55,318 nt of DNA from Acidimicrobiaceae bacterium (GTDB lineage Bacteria; Actinomycetota; Acidimicrobiia; Acidimicrobiales; RAAP-2). The translations under genes were made by a program, and so were the position numbers. The DNA lies in the NCBI GenBank assembly GCA_003152215.1, contig PLZP01000035.1, forward strand, positions 144-55,461, written 5' to 3'. The stretch's first letter is position 1. Each line of letters opens with the position of its first letter. The notes under the pieces were generated by a model. It did no database searches, was not told the origin of the DNA, and was given only the letters and a program-made list of their open reading frames with translations. Positions 1 through 7,279 of the stretch are shown here, in pieces.

Positions 1-194
1 CCTAGCAGCGATTCGGGACCGGGCCTTTAGGACAATCCAATCAGCGTTCTTGACTGGCGCTTCGCGAGCGGAGAGACTAACAGGACGGCAACGGCCGGAT
101 CATGTGTCCCATCTCCAGGAGTTGATTCTCCACTCGGATTGTTGACGGTGTTGCCAGGCGAAAACGTTTCCACAAACCCCCCCCAGGCCGAGAC
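1..194. other. Left-edge intergenic stretch, no gene recognised
   Basis: A plus-strand frame is open from the window edge to a stop near 148, but its 48 residues match no family I recognise, so a gene tail entering from the left is possible but unsupported. The segment around 121-150 resembles the dispersed intergenic repeat seen near 2.5, 3.2 and 7.2 kb. It lies downstream of the minus-strand acetyltransferase. Confidence 0.4.
121..150 (+). repeat. Degenerate copy of dispersed intergenic repeat
   Basis: The segment shares GATTCTCCAnTCGGAT followed by TGT and ACG with the fuller copy at 3174-3217. It lacks the second half (GTCGGnCCTCCGA) of that copy. It is intergenic, like the other copies. 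Confidence 0.4.
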
Positions 195-1097
195 TCAAAG
201 CGGGATGTCGAAGTAATCGTCAGTTGAAGTTTGTGTAAAGCCCAACGAGGTGTACAGGCCCAGTGCTCGGTCGTTGTTGACTCCGACTTCGAGATGCAAT
301 CGTGTCACTCCGGCCCCTCGGGCTTGGTGGCAGACTCGTCGAAGTAGATCGCGTCCAATGCCCATGCCTCGGAGTTGAGGCTCGACGGCAAATCCATATA
401 CGCCCCATTGCTCTGGAGTTCGGTGCACGCGAATTGTTGCGATGACTTTTCCGTCGCGTTCGGCCACGAATCTTGATTCATCTGGGGCATCAAGAACCAA
501 CGAATCTTCCGATTCACCGAATGCTTCAGCGAGGATACGGGCCTCTTCGGTGATGTCATCGCTCGAAACTGGGCGCAGTATTAGGGATGGATCCGACGGG
601 CCTTCTACCGCTGCTCCATCCAAGTCCAGCGCGTGTTCCGAGTGATCGAGGAACCCGCGACGCGATTCGGCCACGGCCCGACCGCCTGGAGAGGTCCTCG
701 GAATTACGAGCAAGATTTTGTGGCGACCTCGCTCACGGCACAACTCGATCGCTTCGTCGAGCATTCTCGTTCCGATCCCTCGGCGTCGATAGTCCGGATG
801 AACCATCCCAGCAAGCTCCACGGTGGGACCGCCAAATGCATAGAGGCCCAGGAAGCCAACGAGACGACCATCCTCCCGCCAAAGGACGTCTTCCACGGCG
901 TTGCCGGAACGCGACTTGAGGGTATTCCACTCCAATTTGAGTCGCCCACCATCGGCGGACACCGAGTCGACCTCCAGCGCAGCGATCTGCGTAAGGGTCC
1001 CGGGGGGAAGTCCACGGGTCAGTTCAAGCACGTCAAACCGTAACCCGGAAGGTCGCGGCACAAGCACGTTCAGCCGAGGCCTTCCACTACGAGACAA
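195..1097 (-). CDS. Tandem-GNAT N-acetyltransferase
   Basis: This 300-residue protein carries two GNAT acetyl-CoA-binding folds, an architecture shared with mycothiol synthase (MshD) and other actinobacterial acetyltransferases. In the first domain motif A is HPDYRRRGIGTRML near residues 100-113. In the second it is PQLRGMGIGRDLL near 240-252, followed by NNDRALGLYTSLGF, the usual C-terminal helix and strand. The C-terminal domain is the better conserved and is probably the catalytic one. The longest frame starts with TTG, but GTG codons ten residues further in are as plausible. The substrate cannot be read from sequence; MshD itself is possible but not shown. Confidence 0.8.
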   Translation of the reverse strand: MSRSGRPRLNVLVPRPSGLRFDVLELTRGLPPGTLTQIAALEVDSVSADGGRLKLEWNTLKSRSGNAVEDVLWREDGRLVGFLGLYAFGGPTVELAGMVHPDYRRRGIGTRMLDEAIELCRERGRHKILLVIPRTSPGGRAVAESRRGFLDHSEHALDLDGAAVEGPSDPSLILRPVSSDDITEEARILAEAFGESEDSLVLDAPDESRFVAERDGKVIATIRVHRTPEQWGVYGFAVEPQLRGMGIGRDLLRRVCHQARGAGVTRLHLEVGVNNDRALGLYTSLGFTQTSTDDYFDIPL

Positions 1098-1139
1098 TGT
1101 CCGACGAGAGGATCGCGCTGCTCGAGCACCTAGGCACGT

Positions 1140-1982
1140 CTAAGTTTGGCGAATCTCGCTGTAGAGCACGCACTGTCCTCGTCCGCGCTGCTTCGCTTCG
1201 TACATTGCGTTATCCGCCGCGGCAATTACTGCGTCTGCATCTCCAAACTCGTCGGAACTTACGACGGCTCCCGTACTGGCCGTCACAATTCGCTGGCCAG
1301 CCTCCAACTCATACGGTTCCTGAAGGGCCGCGCTGAGCCGGTTTGCGACAATCATTGCTTCCTCTGGGGACCCCACGTCATCAAGAAGAACCAGGAATTC
1401 ATCTCCGCCCACACGGGCTGCGCTGTCACCTGCCCGTAATACGCCTCGAATCCGCGCTGCCGCATCGACGAGCAGTTCATCGCCAACGCCGTGACCCAGA
1501 GTATCGTTGATCTCTTTGAACTTGTCAAGATCGACAAAGATAACGGCGTAGCCCGAATGACGGCGGTTGGCCAGACTCATTCGATGGGAAAGGCGGTCCC
1601 AGAACAACGTGCGGTTTGCAAGGCCGGTCAGTTCGTCGTGGAGTGTTCGGCGCGTCAGTTCGTGAGTAATGACCTCAAGTTCAGCAGTTCGGTCCGCGAT
1701 CTTGCGCTCAATCTCTCCGTATGAAGCTTCGAGCTCCTCACCGAGGAAGTTGACACCCGCAGCGACCGCGTCGACGATATCGCCGAGTGGGCTGACCTTC
1801 GCGCGAGCTTCGAACCGAAGAACTGCGAACTCCTGGATCGTGCCCACTATCTCTTCTAGGCGCCGCTCAATGTCGCGCCTTCGCGGATCGTCGCGGTCTG
1901 GCTCCGGTCCAGAGTCGGTCGATACCGCCGCATCCCTGGTTCGCAAAGGAGTTCTGTCTTCCGACTCTGGCGTCGTGGTCAT
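1140..1982 (-). CDS. Diguanylate cyclase (GGDEF domain)
   Basis: This is a soluble 280-residue protein that should make cyclic di-GMP from two GTP. The GGDEF signature is intact at residues 192-196, the metal-binding Asp lies in FVDLDKFKEIND (about 151), and an RxxD product-inhibition site (R183, D186) sits five residues before GGDEF. Residues 80-115 form an amphipathic, probably coiled-coil helix, the usual dimerisation signal helix. No transmembrane segment is visible. The start codon overlaps the stop of the STAS-like gene upstream by four bases, so the two are probably translationally coupled and the partner may control the cyclase. Confidence 0.92.
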   Translation of the reverse strand: MTTTPESEDRTPLRTRDAAVSTDSGPEPDRDDPRRRDIERRLEEIVGTIQEFAVLRFEARAKVSPLGDIVDAVAAGVNFLGEELEASYGEIERKIADRTAELEVITHELTRRTLHDELTGLANRTLFWDRLSHRMSLANRRHSGYAVIFVDLDKFKEINDTLGHGVGDELLVDAAARIRGVLRAGDSAARVGGDEFLVLLDDVGSPEEAMIVANRLSAALQEPYELEAGQRIVTASTGAVVSSDEFGDADAVIAAADNAMYEAKQRGRGQCVLYSEIRQT

Positions 1983-2377
1983 GTCATGAATTCCTTGAGC
2001 CAGGCGAGAGCAGAGGACTCATCGTTGAACAGTTTCGTTGGCGCCATCGGTCTGCTCACGGCAATGAAGAAATTCCCCACCATCCGGCTTAGCGGAGTGG
2101 CGCCCAGTAGAGCGACGGCCGACACGAGATCACCCCGTCGTGCGAACTCGGAGCGCGCGGCTCGGTCCTGGGGGCCGGCGTCGTGAGCGTCCACCAGCAG
2201 GGGGCATCGTTTCCCGCCAGTGAGCTTGGTCATCGCGTCAGTAGCCGCGATCGCGTCCTCATAACTCATGACCGCCGCAGGGGCCCAAACGATTTGGACA
2301 ATTCCGTCGGGCCGAACCCATACCTTGAACTTAGGGTTAATGACCTCTGCGGACTCGTTATCCACCGTGAATTCCAT
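1979..2377 (-). CDS. STAS/SpoIIAA-like small protein, partner of the GGDEF cyclase
   Basis: This 132-residue soluble protein matches my memory of a STAS/SEC14-like actinobacterial family (DUF7793-like): a strand-rich start (KVWVRPDGIVQIVWAP), then AIAATDAMTKLTGGKRCPLLVD, then AVALLGATPLSRMVGNFFIAVSRP and a C-terminal ALAWLKEFM helix. Such proteins occur beside signalling genes and usually bind a partner or small ligand; no catalytic residues are evident. It is the first gene of a two-gene operon with the diguanylate cyclase (ATGA overlap). A palindrome at 2417-2438 lies 40 bp upstream of its start and may be its operator. Confidence 0.75.
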   Translation of the reverse strand: MEFTVDNESAEVINPKFKVWVRPDGIVQIVWAPAAVMSYEDAIAATDAMTKLTGGKRCPLLVDAHDAGPQDRAARSEFARRGDLVSAVALLGATPLSRMVGNFFIAVSRPMAPTKLFNDESSALAWLKEFMT

Positions 2378-2416
2378 GTGCTAAGACGATGGCCGACTTG
2401 CGCGCCAATTCGATGA

Positions 2417-2438
2417 ACATAGAACCGTAATTCTATGT
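2417..2438 (-). promoter_or_regulatory. Candidate operator dyad upstream of STAS-like/GGDEF operon
   Basis: Perfect 8-bp arms ACATAGAA and TTCTATGT flank a 6-base centre. Read on the minus strand the segment contains TAGAAT, a plausible -10 hexamer, so a bound repressor would cover the promoter. The position is 40 bp upstream of the STAS-like start. Confidence 0.4.
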
Positions 2439-2803
2439 CGGTGGGGGCTCGACCGGCGTCGTTCAGATTTCCCTTCGCAGCACGAGGGAGGTGGGTGTTG
2501 GGGTCCCGTATACGTCATTGCTGCCAAGTCCTTATTCGCCAGTCGGAGATTGTGCACGTCGGACCTCCGATACCGTGAATCTCAAATGCGTCTTTCAACC
2601 AGGGTGTGCCACGGCAATGGGTTAACTGTGGCGACGCCCATTCGAGTTGAACCCACTATTTGGAAATATTCCAGGAGGACTGCCGTCGGGTTCCTTTGCT
2701 CCAGCGATCACTAGTGCGAGATATGAGGTAGCGAAACGAACCGCGCCCTACACCTGTGCTTGATAGGTTCTGATTATCTGACCCAATCGAGAGGACGACT
2801 CAT
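2439..2803. other. Long intergenic region upstream of the Cys-rich gene
   Basis: No coding frame is convincing in this stretch, which is less GC-rich than its surroundings. It contains one copy of the dispersed repeat at 2541-2574. A candidate -10 region lies near 2763-2781, before the ribosome binding site of the Cys-rich gene. The length would allow a small RNA, but no terminator-like hairpin was found. Confidence 0.4.
2541..2574 (+). repeat. Dispersed intergenic repeat, upstream copy
   Basis: AGTCGGAGATTGTGCACGTC followed by GGACCTCCGA is shared almost base for base with the copy at 3187-3217, on the same strand. The GTCGG and CCGAC-like ends give an imperfect hairpin. The two copies flank the Cys-rich gene. 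Confidence 0.55.
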
Positions 2804-3142
2804 ATGGCTGGCTGCGCTTCCTGCGGAGGATGTTGCGCTCACTGCGCGACCACTTGTGGTGTTACGGGGGGAGCGTCGTTTGGCGCGATGGGTTCCCCCT
2901 TCGTCGGAGGTTTTGGCGGTTTTGGCTTCTTCCCCTTTTTTGGCGGTCGCCACGCGTCGCAGAGTAGCGACGACAGCGCCACACCGGTCGACGGCGACGC
3001 ACTTGTCGACCCTAACCACTCCGGTCATCGTGAAGCCATCAAGACAATTTCACACGTCGACGACGACAAGCACGAGAAGATTACCCAATGGCTCAAAGAC
3101 GAACTCCATCAAATCGAACACGGGAGTGACCCGAAGCAGTGA
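2804..3142 (+). CDS. Small Cys-rich, Gly/Phe-rich protein of unknown function
   Basis: I do not recognise this 112-residue protein. It has three zones. Residues 4-18 hold six cysteines (C4, C7, C10, C11, C14, C18) spaced like a metal cluster or metallothionein-type site. Residues 22-49 are almost only Gly, Phe, Ala and Pro, a low-complexity hydrophobic stretch. Residues 50-112 are acidic and His-rich (several His between 72 and 106) and predicted helical. The start is supported by GAGAGGAC just upstream. The Cys and His content suggests metal binding, but this is inference. It is a single gene flanked by two copies of an intergenic repeat and divergent from the STAS-like/GGDEF operon. Confidence 0.6.
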   Translation: MAGCASCGGCCAHCATTCGVTGGASFGAMGSPFVGGFGGFGFFPFFGGRHASQSSDDSATPVDGDALVDPNHSGHREAIKTISHVDDDKHEKITQWLKDELHQIEHGSDPKQ

Positions 3143-3173
3143 CGTGTGCGGCTTCAATCAGGGCAGCCAAGGG

Positions 3174-3217
3174 TCGATTCTCCATTCGGATATTGTGCAC
3201 GTCGGCCCTCCGACACC
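3174..3217 (+). repeat. Dispersed intergenic repeat, fullest copy
   Basis: The copy begins with GATTCTCCATTCGGA and ends with GTGCACGTCGGCCCTCCGAC. GTCGG-CCCT-CCGAC forms a short hairpin. Related segments lie near 121, 2541, 7221 and, weakly, 11785. Confidence 0.55.
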
Positions 3218-3245
3218 ACCGGTTTGGTCGAAATGGAATTAGTCC

Positions 3246-4112
3246 CTAAGCGCGAACAAAATTCTCCTCGAGCGAATCGACAATCTCCTCGTACAGCGCT
3301 GGCGGTACGTCGTGGCCCATGTCAGGCACGATCTTGAGTTTCGCGTTCGGTATGGCGTCGGCCGTGGCCTTTCCGCCCGACGGATTTACCAACGGATCTT
3401 CGGCTCCGTGAATGACCAGTGTCGGTACATCCACCGAATGAAGAGCCTGGGCGCGATTGGGTTGGGCAAGGACTGCGGCGAGTTGGCGGACTTGTCCAGC
3501 GGGGTGAAATGCGCGATCGTACGCCGACGCGGAATACTCGCGAATGACTGACTCGTCCACCGGGAAGCCGGGCGAACCAATGACGTTCGACATACGCACT
3601 CGATATTCGATTGCCTCTTCGCGAGAAGTCGGTGCCGGACCTGTGAGCGCCGCAAGTGCTTCGGGCGAAGGTTGACCAACCGCCGGGTCGCCCGTGGTTG
3701 ACATGATTGACGTGAGAGTTCGAGTCTTTGTTGGGTAATCAATCGCGAAGGTTTGGGCGATCATGCCGCCCATAGACGCACCAACAATGTGCGCCGACGA
3801 GATGCCGAGCGAGTCAGTCAGACCCGCCGCGTCCGCAGCCATGTCGGTGAGTGAATACGGTGCATCAACATTGCCCGAGATGACCTCGTCTAAATCACTT
3901 ACGCCGGTGTCGTCAAACCACGTCGACAGTCCAATATCGCGATTGTCAAATCGAATCACGTAATATCCCCGGTCCGCAATGGCCTGACAGAACTGAGGAT
4001 CCCAAATCGTCATCTGCACGCCAAGTCCCATGATCAATAAAACGGGTGGCGATGAAGGGTCGCCAAATGTGTCGTACTCAATCTTGATCCCATTGGCTTG
4101 CGCGGTGGACAC
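3246..4112 (-). CDS. Alpha/beta-fold hydrolase
   Basis: This 288-residue cytoplasmic serine hydrolase has the full catalytic set: the oxyanion strand VLLIMGLG at 24-31, the nucleophile elbow G-A-S-M-G-G with Ser about 113, an acid in HGAEDPLV (Asp about 239) and MGHDVP (His about 267). The closest family pattern is the actinobacterial esterase/haloperoxidase-like group; the substrate is unknown. The GTG start lies six bases after a TAATCT hexamer, so the transcript is probably leaderless. That hexamer sits inside an 8-bp inverted repeat, suggesting repressor control. It is a single gene. Confidence 0.88.
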   Translation of the reverse strand: MSTAQANGIKIEYDTFGDPSSPPVLLIMGLGVQMTIWDPQFCQAIADRGYYVIRFDNRDIGLSTWFDDTGVSDLDEVISGNVDAPYSLTDMAADAAGLTDSLGISSAHIVGASMGGMIAQTFAIDYPTKTRTLTSIMSTTGDPAVGQPSPEALAALTGPAPTSREEAIEYRVRMSNVIGSPGFPVDESVIREYSASAYDRAFHPAGQVRQLAAVLAQPNRAQALHSVDVPTLVIHGAEDPLVNPSGGKATADAIPNAKLKIVPDMGHDVPPALYEEIVDSLEENFVRA

Positions 4113-4116
4113 GGCG

Positions 4117-4139
4117 TCAGATTACAGCGAATAATCTGA
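4117..4139 (-). promoter_or_regulatory. Operator-like dyad over the hydrolase promoter
   Basis: Perfect arms TCAGATTA and TAATCTGA are separated by 7 bases. The left arm contains the -10 hexamer TAATCT (4119-4124, minus strand) that lies six bases before the GTG start at 4112, so a protein bound here would block transcription. Confidence 0.5.
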
Positions 4140-4602
4140 TGTCACAATCTTCAAACATGAGCGAACTGCGCTTTCATTCAGATCATGTGTTGTTGGGGAC
4201 CGGCGTCATTCCGAAAAGATCTACATCTTCGTACGGAGATTAGAAAGATTGCCAATTCCTATTCTCAATCGACGAGTAAATGTTTCGGGTACATCACCGG
4301 GGACTTGCAAATGTTCCAACGCGTTCACGAACGAATGGGGCAATGTGTGGGTAACCACTTCACGTCAAGGAGCGAACATGCGTAAATGGTCTCACTTGCC
4401 ACCTATTGAACTCCTACCATCGCCCTGCAAACACGAGTTTGCGACTCTTCAAATACGCAGTACTCGTCGTCAGACACTCAACTTCGAACTGAGCGCCGAA
4501 TCACATTTCGAAGCTGGTGGACCTCTTGCAAACGTGTCGCGTCGGGTCTCCGAAACTCGGCACATCGCGTGATCTGGGTTGGGCGCGGGTGCGCTAAGAA
4601 CC
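4140..4602. other. Intergenic region without a supported gene
   Basis: This AT-richer stretch of about 460 bases separates the hydrolase promoter from the 3' end of the oxygenase fusion. Short open frames exist (for example 4249-4572 plus), but their products resemble no family and lack a good ribosome binding site. No tRNA, clear hairpin terminator or repeat copy was found. Confidence 0.4.
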
Positions 4603-6258
4603 TCAAGTGTCTGTGTCCCGCGCGGCGTGGGCGCGTTCGAGCACGGTGACGGTGCTCGCGAGCCCGTCGAGGTCGCTGTAACAGCCCTGCAGATGACGTC
4701 GGCCCCTCCCCGACTCTTGGAACGCGGTACGAGCGTGAAGGAGTCGGGTGTTGTCGAAGACGAGGCAGTCGCCCGATTCGAGGCGGAACGTCGCCATTAA
4801 TTCAGGGCGCTCGACGATCCGAGCGAAGTACCGGTAGGCGTCGTAGTACTCGATGATGAGGCTGCCCTCTGGTTGCAAGGCCTGCATGGAGCGATTGTTG
4901 AAGCGTATGCCGCGAATTCGGCCGAGCGGATCCAGTTCGATCATCGGTCGCTCGGCGCGCAGGGCGTTGTGCTCGTCGCCCCAGGCGAACATGACCGCCG
5001 TGCTCGCGAGCACGTCGAAGAAGTGCGGCCGCTCGTCGCGCAGCATCGCGGCGGCGCGGAAGCCGTCGACCAGTCCCGACTCACCGCCATCGACGTCATT
5101 GCTCAGGCAGTGGAGCAACTGGATAGTTGGGACCGGATCGCGATACGGGTTGTCGGTGTGTGGAGAGATCGCCACGCCCGTGAATGCGAGGTTGCTCGCT
5201 TCGGCCTCGACGCGAACGTCGAAGAGCTCACCGTAGTTGGTCTCGCGTACGAAGCCAAAGGTCCGCGCCACCTTCAGCACGGTGCGCTCTTCGGTCGGTG
5301 TGCCGTGAAGAACCGCGAAGCCGATCCGCTCGATACCGCGAAGCACGTCAAGACGGACGGCGTCGTCACTGCAGTACGACGACCAGTCGGCGTGCTGCGA
5401 GGTCGCCGCGAGGTCGCCCGCACTCCAGGTCCACTTGTCCTGTTCATTGCGTCCATCGCTGACCCGCGAGGACGCCTGGCTCGCGAGCCACTGGCGCGAG
5501 AATACCGAGCGGTGACCGTCGGGCAGGAACGTGACGACGGTCTTGTCATCGGTGAACTCAACGTCAGCCACGGAAAGTCCCTCGGGCAGATCGGTGATCT
5601 GAAACAACTTCTGCTGGCTGCGCGGATCGCGGCAGTGGGCGCAAGGACAGTTGTCGCGAAGCCAGATCGCGGGGAATGAAAGGGCTTGGCCCGAGACGGA
5701 ACCGTGTTCTGCGGCCAACGTACGTACGAGCTCCTCGTAGTCGCGCAAGGTGCCCACGTCGAGTCCCTGCGTCTTGCCCGCATCGTCCCACGAGCGCAGC
5801 GCCAGCGCGGCCTCGAAACCGGGGTGGGACGCGAAGCGCTCGACCTCCTCGGAGCTGAGCGGTCCGCCTTGGGCCTTGAACGTTTCCTGGGAAGCTCGTG
5901 AGAGTCCCAGGAAGTAGTCCGGTTCGATGGAGCATCGCCAGCGCTTGGCAGTCACGTGCTGGGCAACGGGTTGGGCGACCGCGGCGCCCAGGAGGGGCCA
6001 GAGGACGTGAGCGCCGAGTTCGGCGTGGTCGTCATCGTCGATGGGAACGAATCGCTCGTCACCTGCGACGTCGGCAACGAGCCAGCCGACGTCGTGGAAG
6101 AGTGCGGCGACGATCAATGCGTCAGTCGCGCCGTCGGCGCGAGCCAGCGCCGCGCACTGCAGTGCGTGGTCGAGTGCGGACACGGCCTCGCCGTAGCTCT
6201 GGTGCCCTTTGACCTCGTAGAGGGCGAACAATTCGTCGATGGAGGTGATCGTCCTCAC
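4603..6258 (-). CDS. Fused HD-type diiron oxygenase and 2OG/Fe(II) oxygenase, probable aminophosphonate degradation
   Basis: This 551-residue protein joins two oxygenases usually encoded separately. Residues 1-185 are PhnZ/TmpB-like: H31, H55-D56, H78, H101 and D158 fit the diiron ligands, with E24 and K105 where PhnZ has substrate-binding Glu and Lys. Residues 190-265 match the zinc-binding N-terminal domain of gamma-butyrobetaine hydroxylase (C204, C206, C209, H249). Residues 300-545 are the TauD-like fold with H367-x-D369 and distal H508. In known pathways the 2OG enzyme hydroxylates the carbon next to phosphorus and the HD enzyme then cleaves the C-P bond. The TmpA-TmpB pair (trimethylaminoethylphosphonate to glycine betaine and phosphate) is the closest match in domain types. 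No phosphonate transporter lies nearby. The GTG start has no strong ribosome binding site. Confidence 0.82.
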   Translation of the reverse strand: MRTITSIDELFALYEVKGHQSYGEAVSALDHALQCAALARADGATDALIVAALFHDVGWLVADVAGDERFVPIDDDDHAELGAHVLWPLLGAAVAQPVAQHVTAKRWRCSIEPDYFLGLSRASQETFKAQGGPLSSEEVERFASHPGFEAALALRSWDDAGKTQGLDVGTLRDYEELVRTLAAEHGSVSGQALSFPAIWLRDNCPCAHCRDPRSQQKLFQITDLPEGLSVADVEFTDDKTVVTFLPDGHRSVFSRQWLASQASSRVSDGRNEQDKWTWSAGDLAATSQHADWSSYCSDDAVRLDVLRGIERIGFAVLHGTPTEERTVLKVARTFGFVRETNYGELFDVRVEAEASNLAFTGVAISPHTDNPYRDPVPTIQLLHCLSNDVDGGESGLVDGFRAAAMLRDERPHFFDVLASTAVMFAWGDEHNALRAERPMIELDPLGRIRGIRFNNRSMQALQPEGSLIIEYYDAYRYFARIVERPELMATFRLESGDCLVFDNTRLLHARTAFQESGRGRRHLQGCYSDLDGLASTVTVLERAHAARDTDT

Positions 6259-6442
6259 GCTTCACGCCGCGATCCACGACATAATGAAGGTCTCCCAAGG
6301 AGCAGGCGGTGCGCCGGTCGACAGCGAGAGACCTTAGGACGAAGGTGGAAAAAGGTGGTCACTGCACAACCGTAGAAGTGCAAGTTTACGGCTAGGTGTC
6401 GGTTGGGAGACGAAACCTTGACGAGATTGATGACCGATTTGC

Positions 6443-6961
6443 TTAACTCGCGCGCGCATCCGCGCATTGAACTAACGAACGCTTGCCAAGCCTCGCGTAC
6501 TGGGGAAGTGGAAGAGACCTCGAGCCAATAGGCCCAGTCGCATCACCGTCGTAGTAAACGCCGGTGACTACTTCGATCAAGTGTCTCGACTTGTGGGGTT
6601 CTATCGACGTCAAGGTGAATGCTGCTGAGCCCCGATACCAATGTTGCCGTTGCCCCGTTCCTGACGTCACAATGACCGCGCAGGTCACTGATGTATTGAC
6701 GCGACCTTCGTTCTTGACCCACACGTCTACGTCTACGGTTCCAAGTTGGTCGATGATTTTCATGGTGTTGGACCCAAAGCCCGCCTGAAGTGATTGTTGT
6801 CGCTCGACAATGGGCGATGATGGCCCGAGCGTCCAAATCGTGACGAGCGTTACCGATGCTCCTAGCGCCGCCGCCACGAGAACTGTCGACCATATCCAGC
6901 GTCGGCTTTGGCGGGGCTTTCGCGCCGGATCAGGCTGAGAGTATTCCTCTTGCAACGTCAC
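6443..6961 (-). CDS. Membrane-anchored protein of unknown function
   Basis: This 172-residue protein is not recognised. It has a short basic cytoplasmic N-terminus, one transmembrane helix (about 23-46) and an outward domain of about 125 residues rich in beta strands, ending in SLVQCADARAS. An immunoglobulin-like fold is possible (VDVDVWVKNEGRVNTSVTCAVIV followed by an HKSRHLIEV strand). The GTG start is preceded by GGGAGG. It lies 58 bp downstream of a 55-residue membrane protein on the same strand and is probably cotranscribed with it. Confidence 0.65.
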   Translation of the reverse strand: MTLQEEYSQPDPARKPRQSRRWIWSTVLVAAALGASVTLVTIWTLGPSSPIVERQQSLQAGFGSNTMKIIDQLGTVDVDVWVKNEGRVNTSVTCAVIVTSGTGQRQHWYRGSAAFTLTSIEPHKSRHLIEVVTGVYYDGDATGPIGSRSLPLPQYARLGKRSLVQCADARAS

Positions 6962-7019
6962 GAGACCTCCCGATTGGGCTCGCCGTGGAAATAGGTGCGG
7001 GGCATTTCGGCGACTGCAC

Positions 7020-7187
7020 TCATGGACGTTTCACGAACGTCAAATAGAACGCCGTGAATACCAGGATAATTCCGACATTTACTAGTAGCCGCTCCAAGAA
7101 GTGGTGCCTAAAAAACAGGACGTCCACGCCGACCACGACGACTACCAGCGCGAGCACGTAAAGCACGACGACCGCCTTTATTCCCAC
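7020..7187 (-). CDS. Small two-helix membrane protein
   Basis: This 55-residue frame starts at GTG 7187 and ends at TGA 7020. It encodes two hydrophobic helices (about residues 4-23 and 35-52) joined by DVLFFRHHFLER, followed by VNVGIILVFTAFYLTFVKR. The pattern VGVDxLFFRHxFxERLxVNxGI followed by AFYL is one I remember from many short bacterial membrane proteins of unknown role. Consistent hydrophobic periodicity and a charged loop support a real gene. It precedes the anchored protein at 6443-6961, probably in one transcript. Confidence 0.65.
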   Translation of the reverse strand: MGIKAVVVLYVLALVVVVVGVDVLFFRHHFLERLLVNVGIILVFTAFYLTFVKRP

Positions 7188-7220
7188 CGATTCAACCTAC
7201 TCAAAGAGACCACACCGCCT

Positions 7221-7260
7221 GATTCCAGTCGGAGACCGTGGACATCGACCCCTCGAGCCA
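7221..7260 (+). repeat. Diverged copy of dispersed intergenic repeat
   Basis: GATTCCAGTCGGAGACCGTG followed by GACATCGACCCCTCGA aligns along most of its length with the copies at 2541 and 3174, with scattered substitutions. It lies between two minus-strand genes. Confidence 0.4.
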
Positions 7261-7279
7261 CGTCAAACTTTTCGGACAG

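Noticed and set aside
4249..4572. Open frame of 107 codons in the 4.1-4.6 kb gap
   Set aside because: No ribosome binding site or promoter, odd composition and no family resemblance.
6255..6467. 70-codon minus-strand frame between the oxygenase fusion and the anchored protein
   Set aside because: Cys/Arg/Leu-rich shadow-like composition, no start signals.
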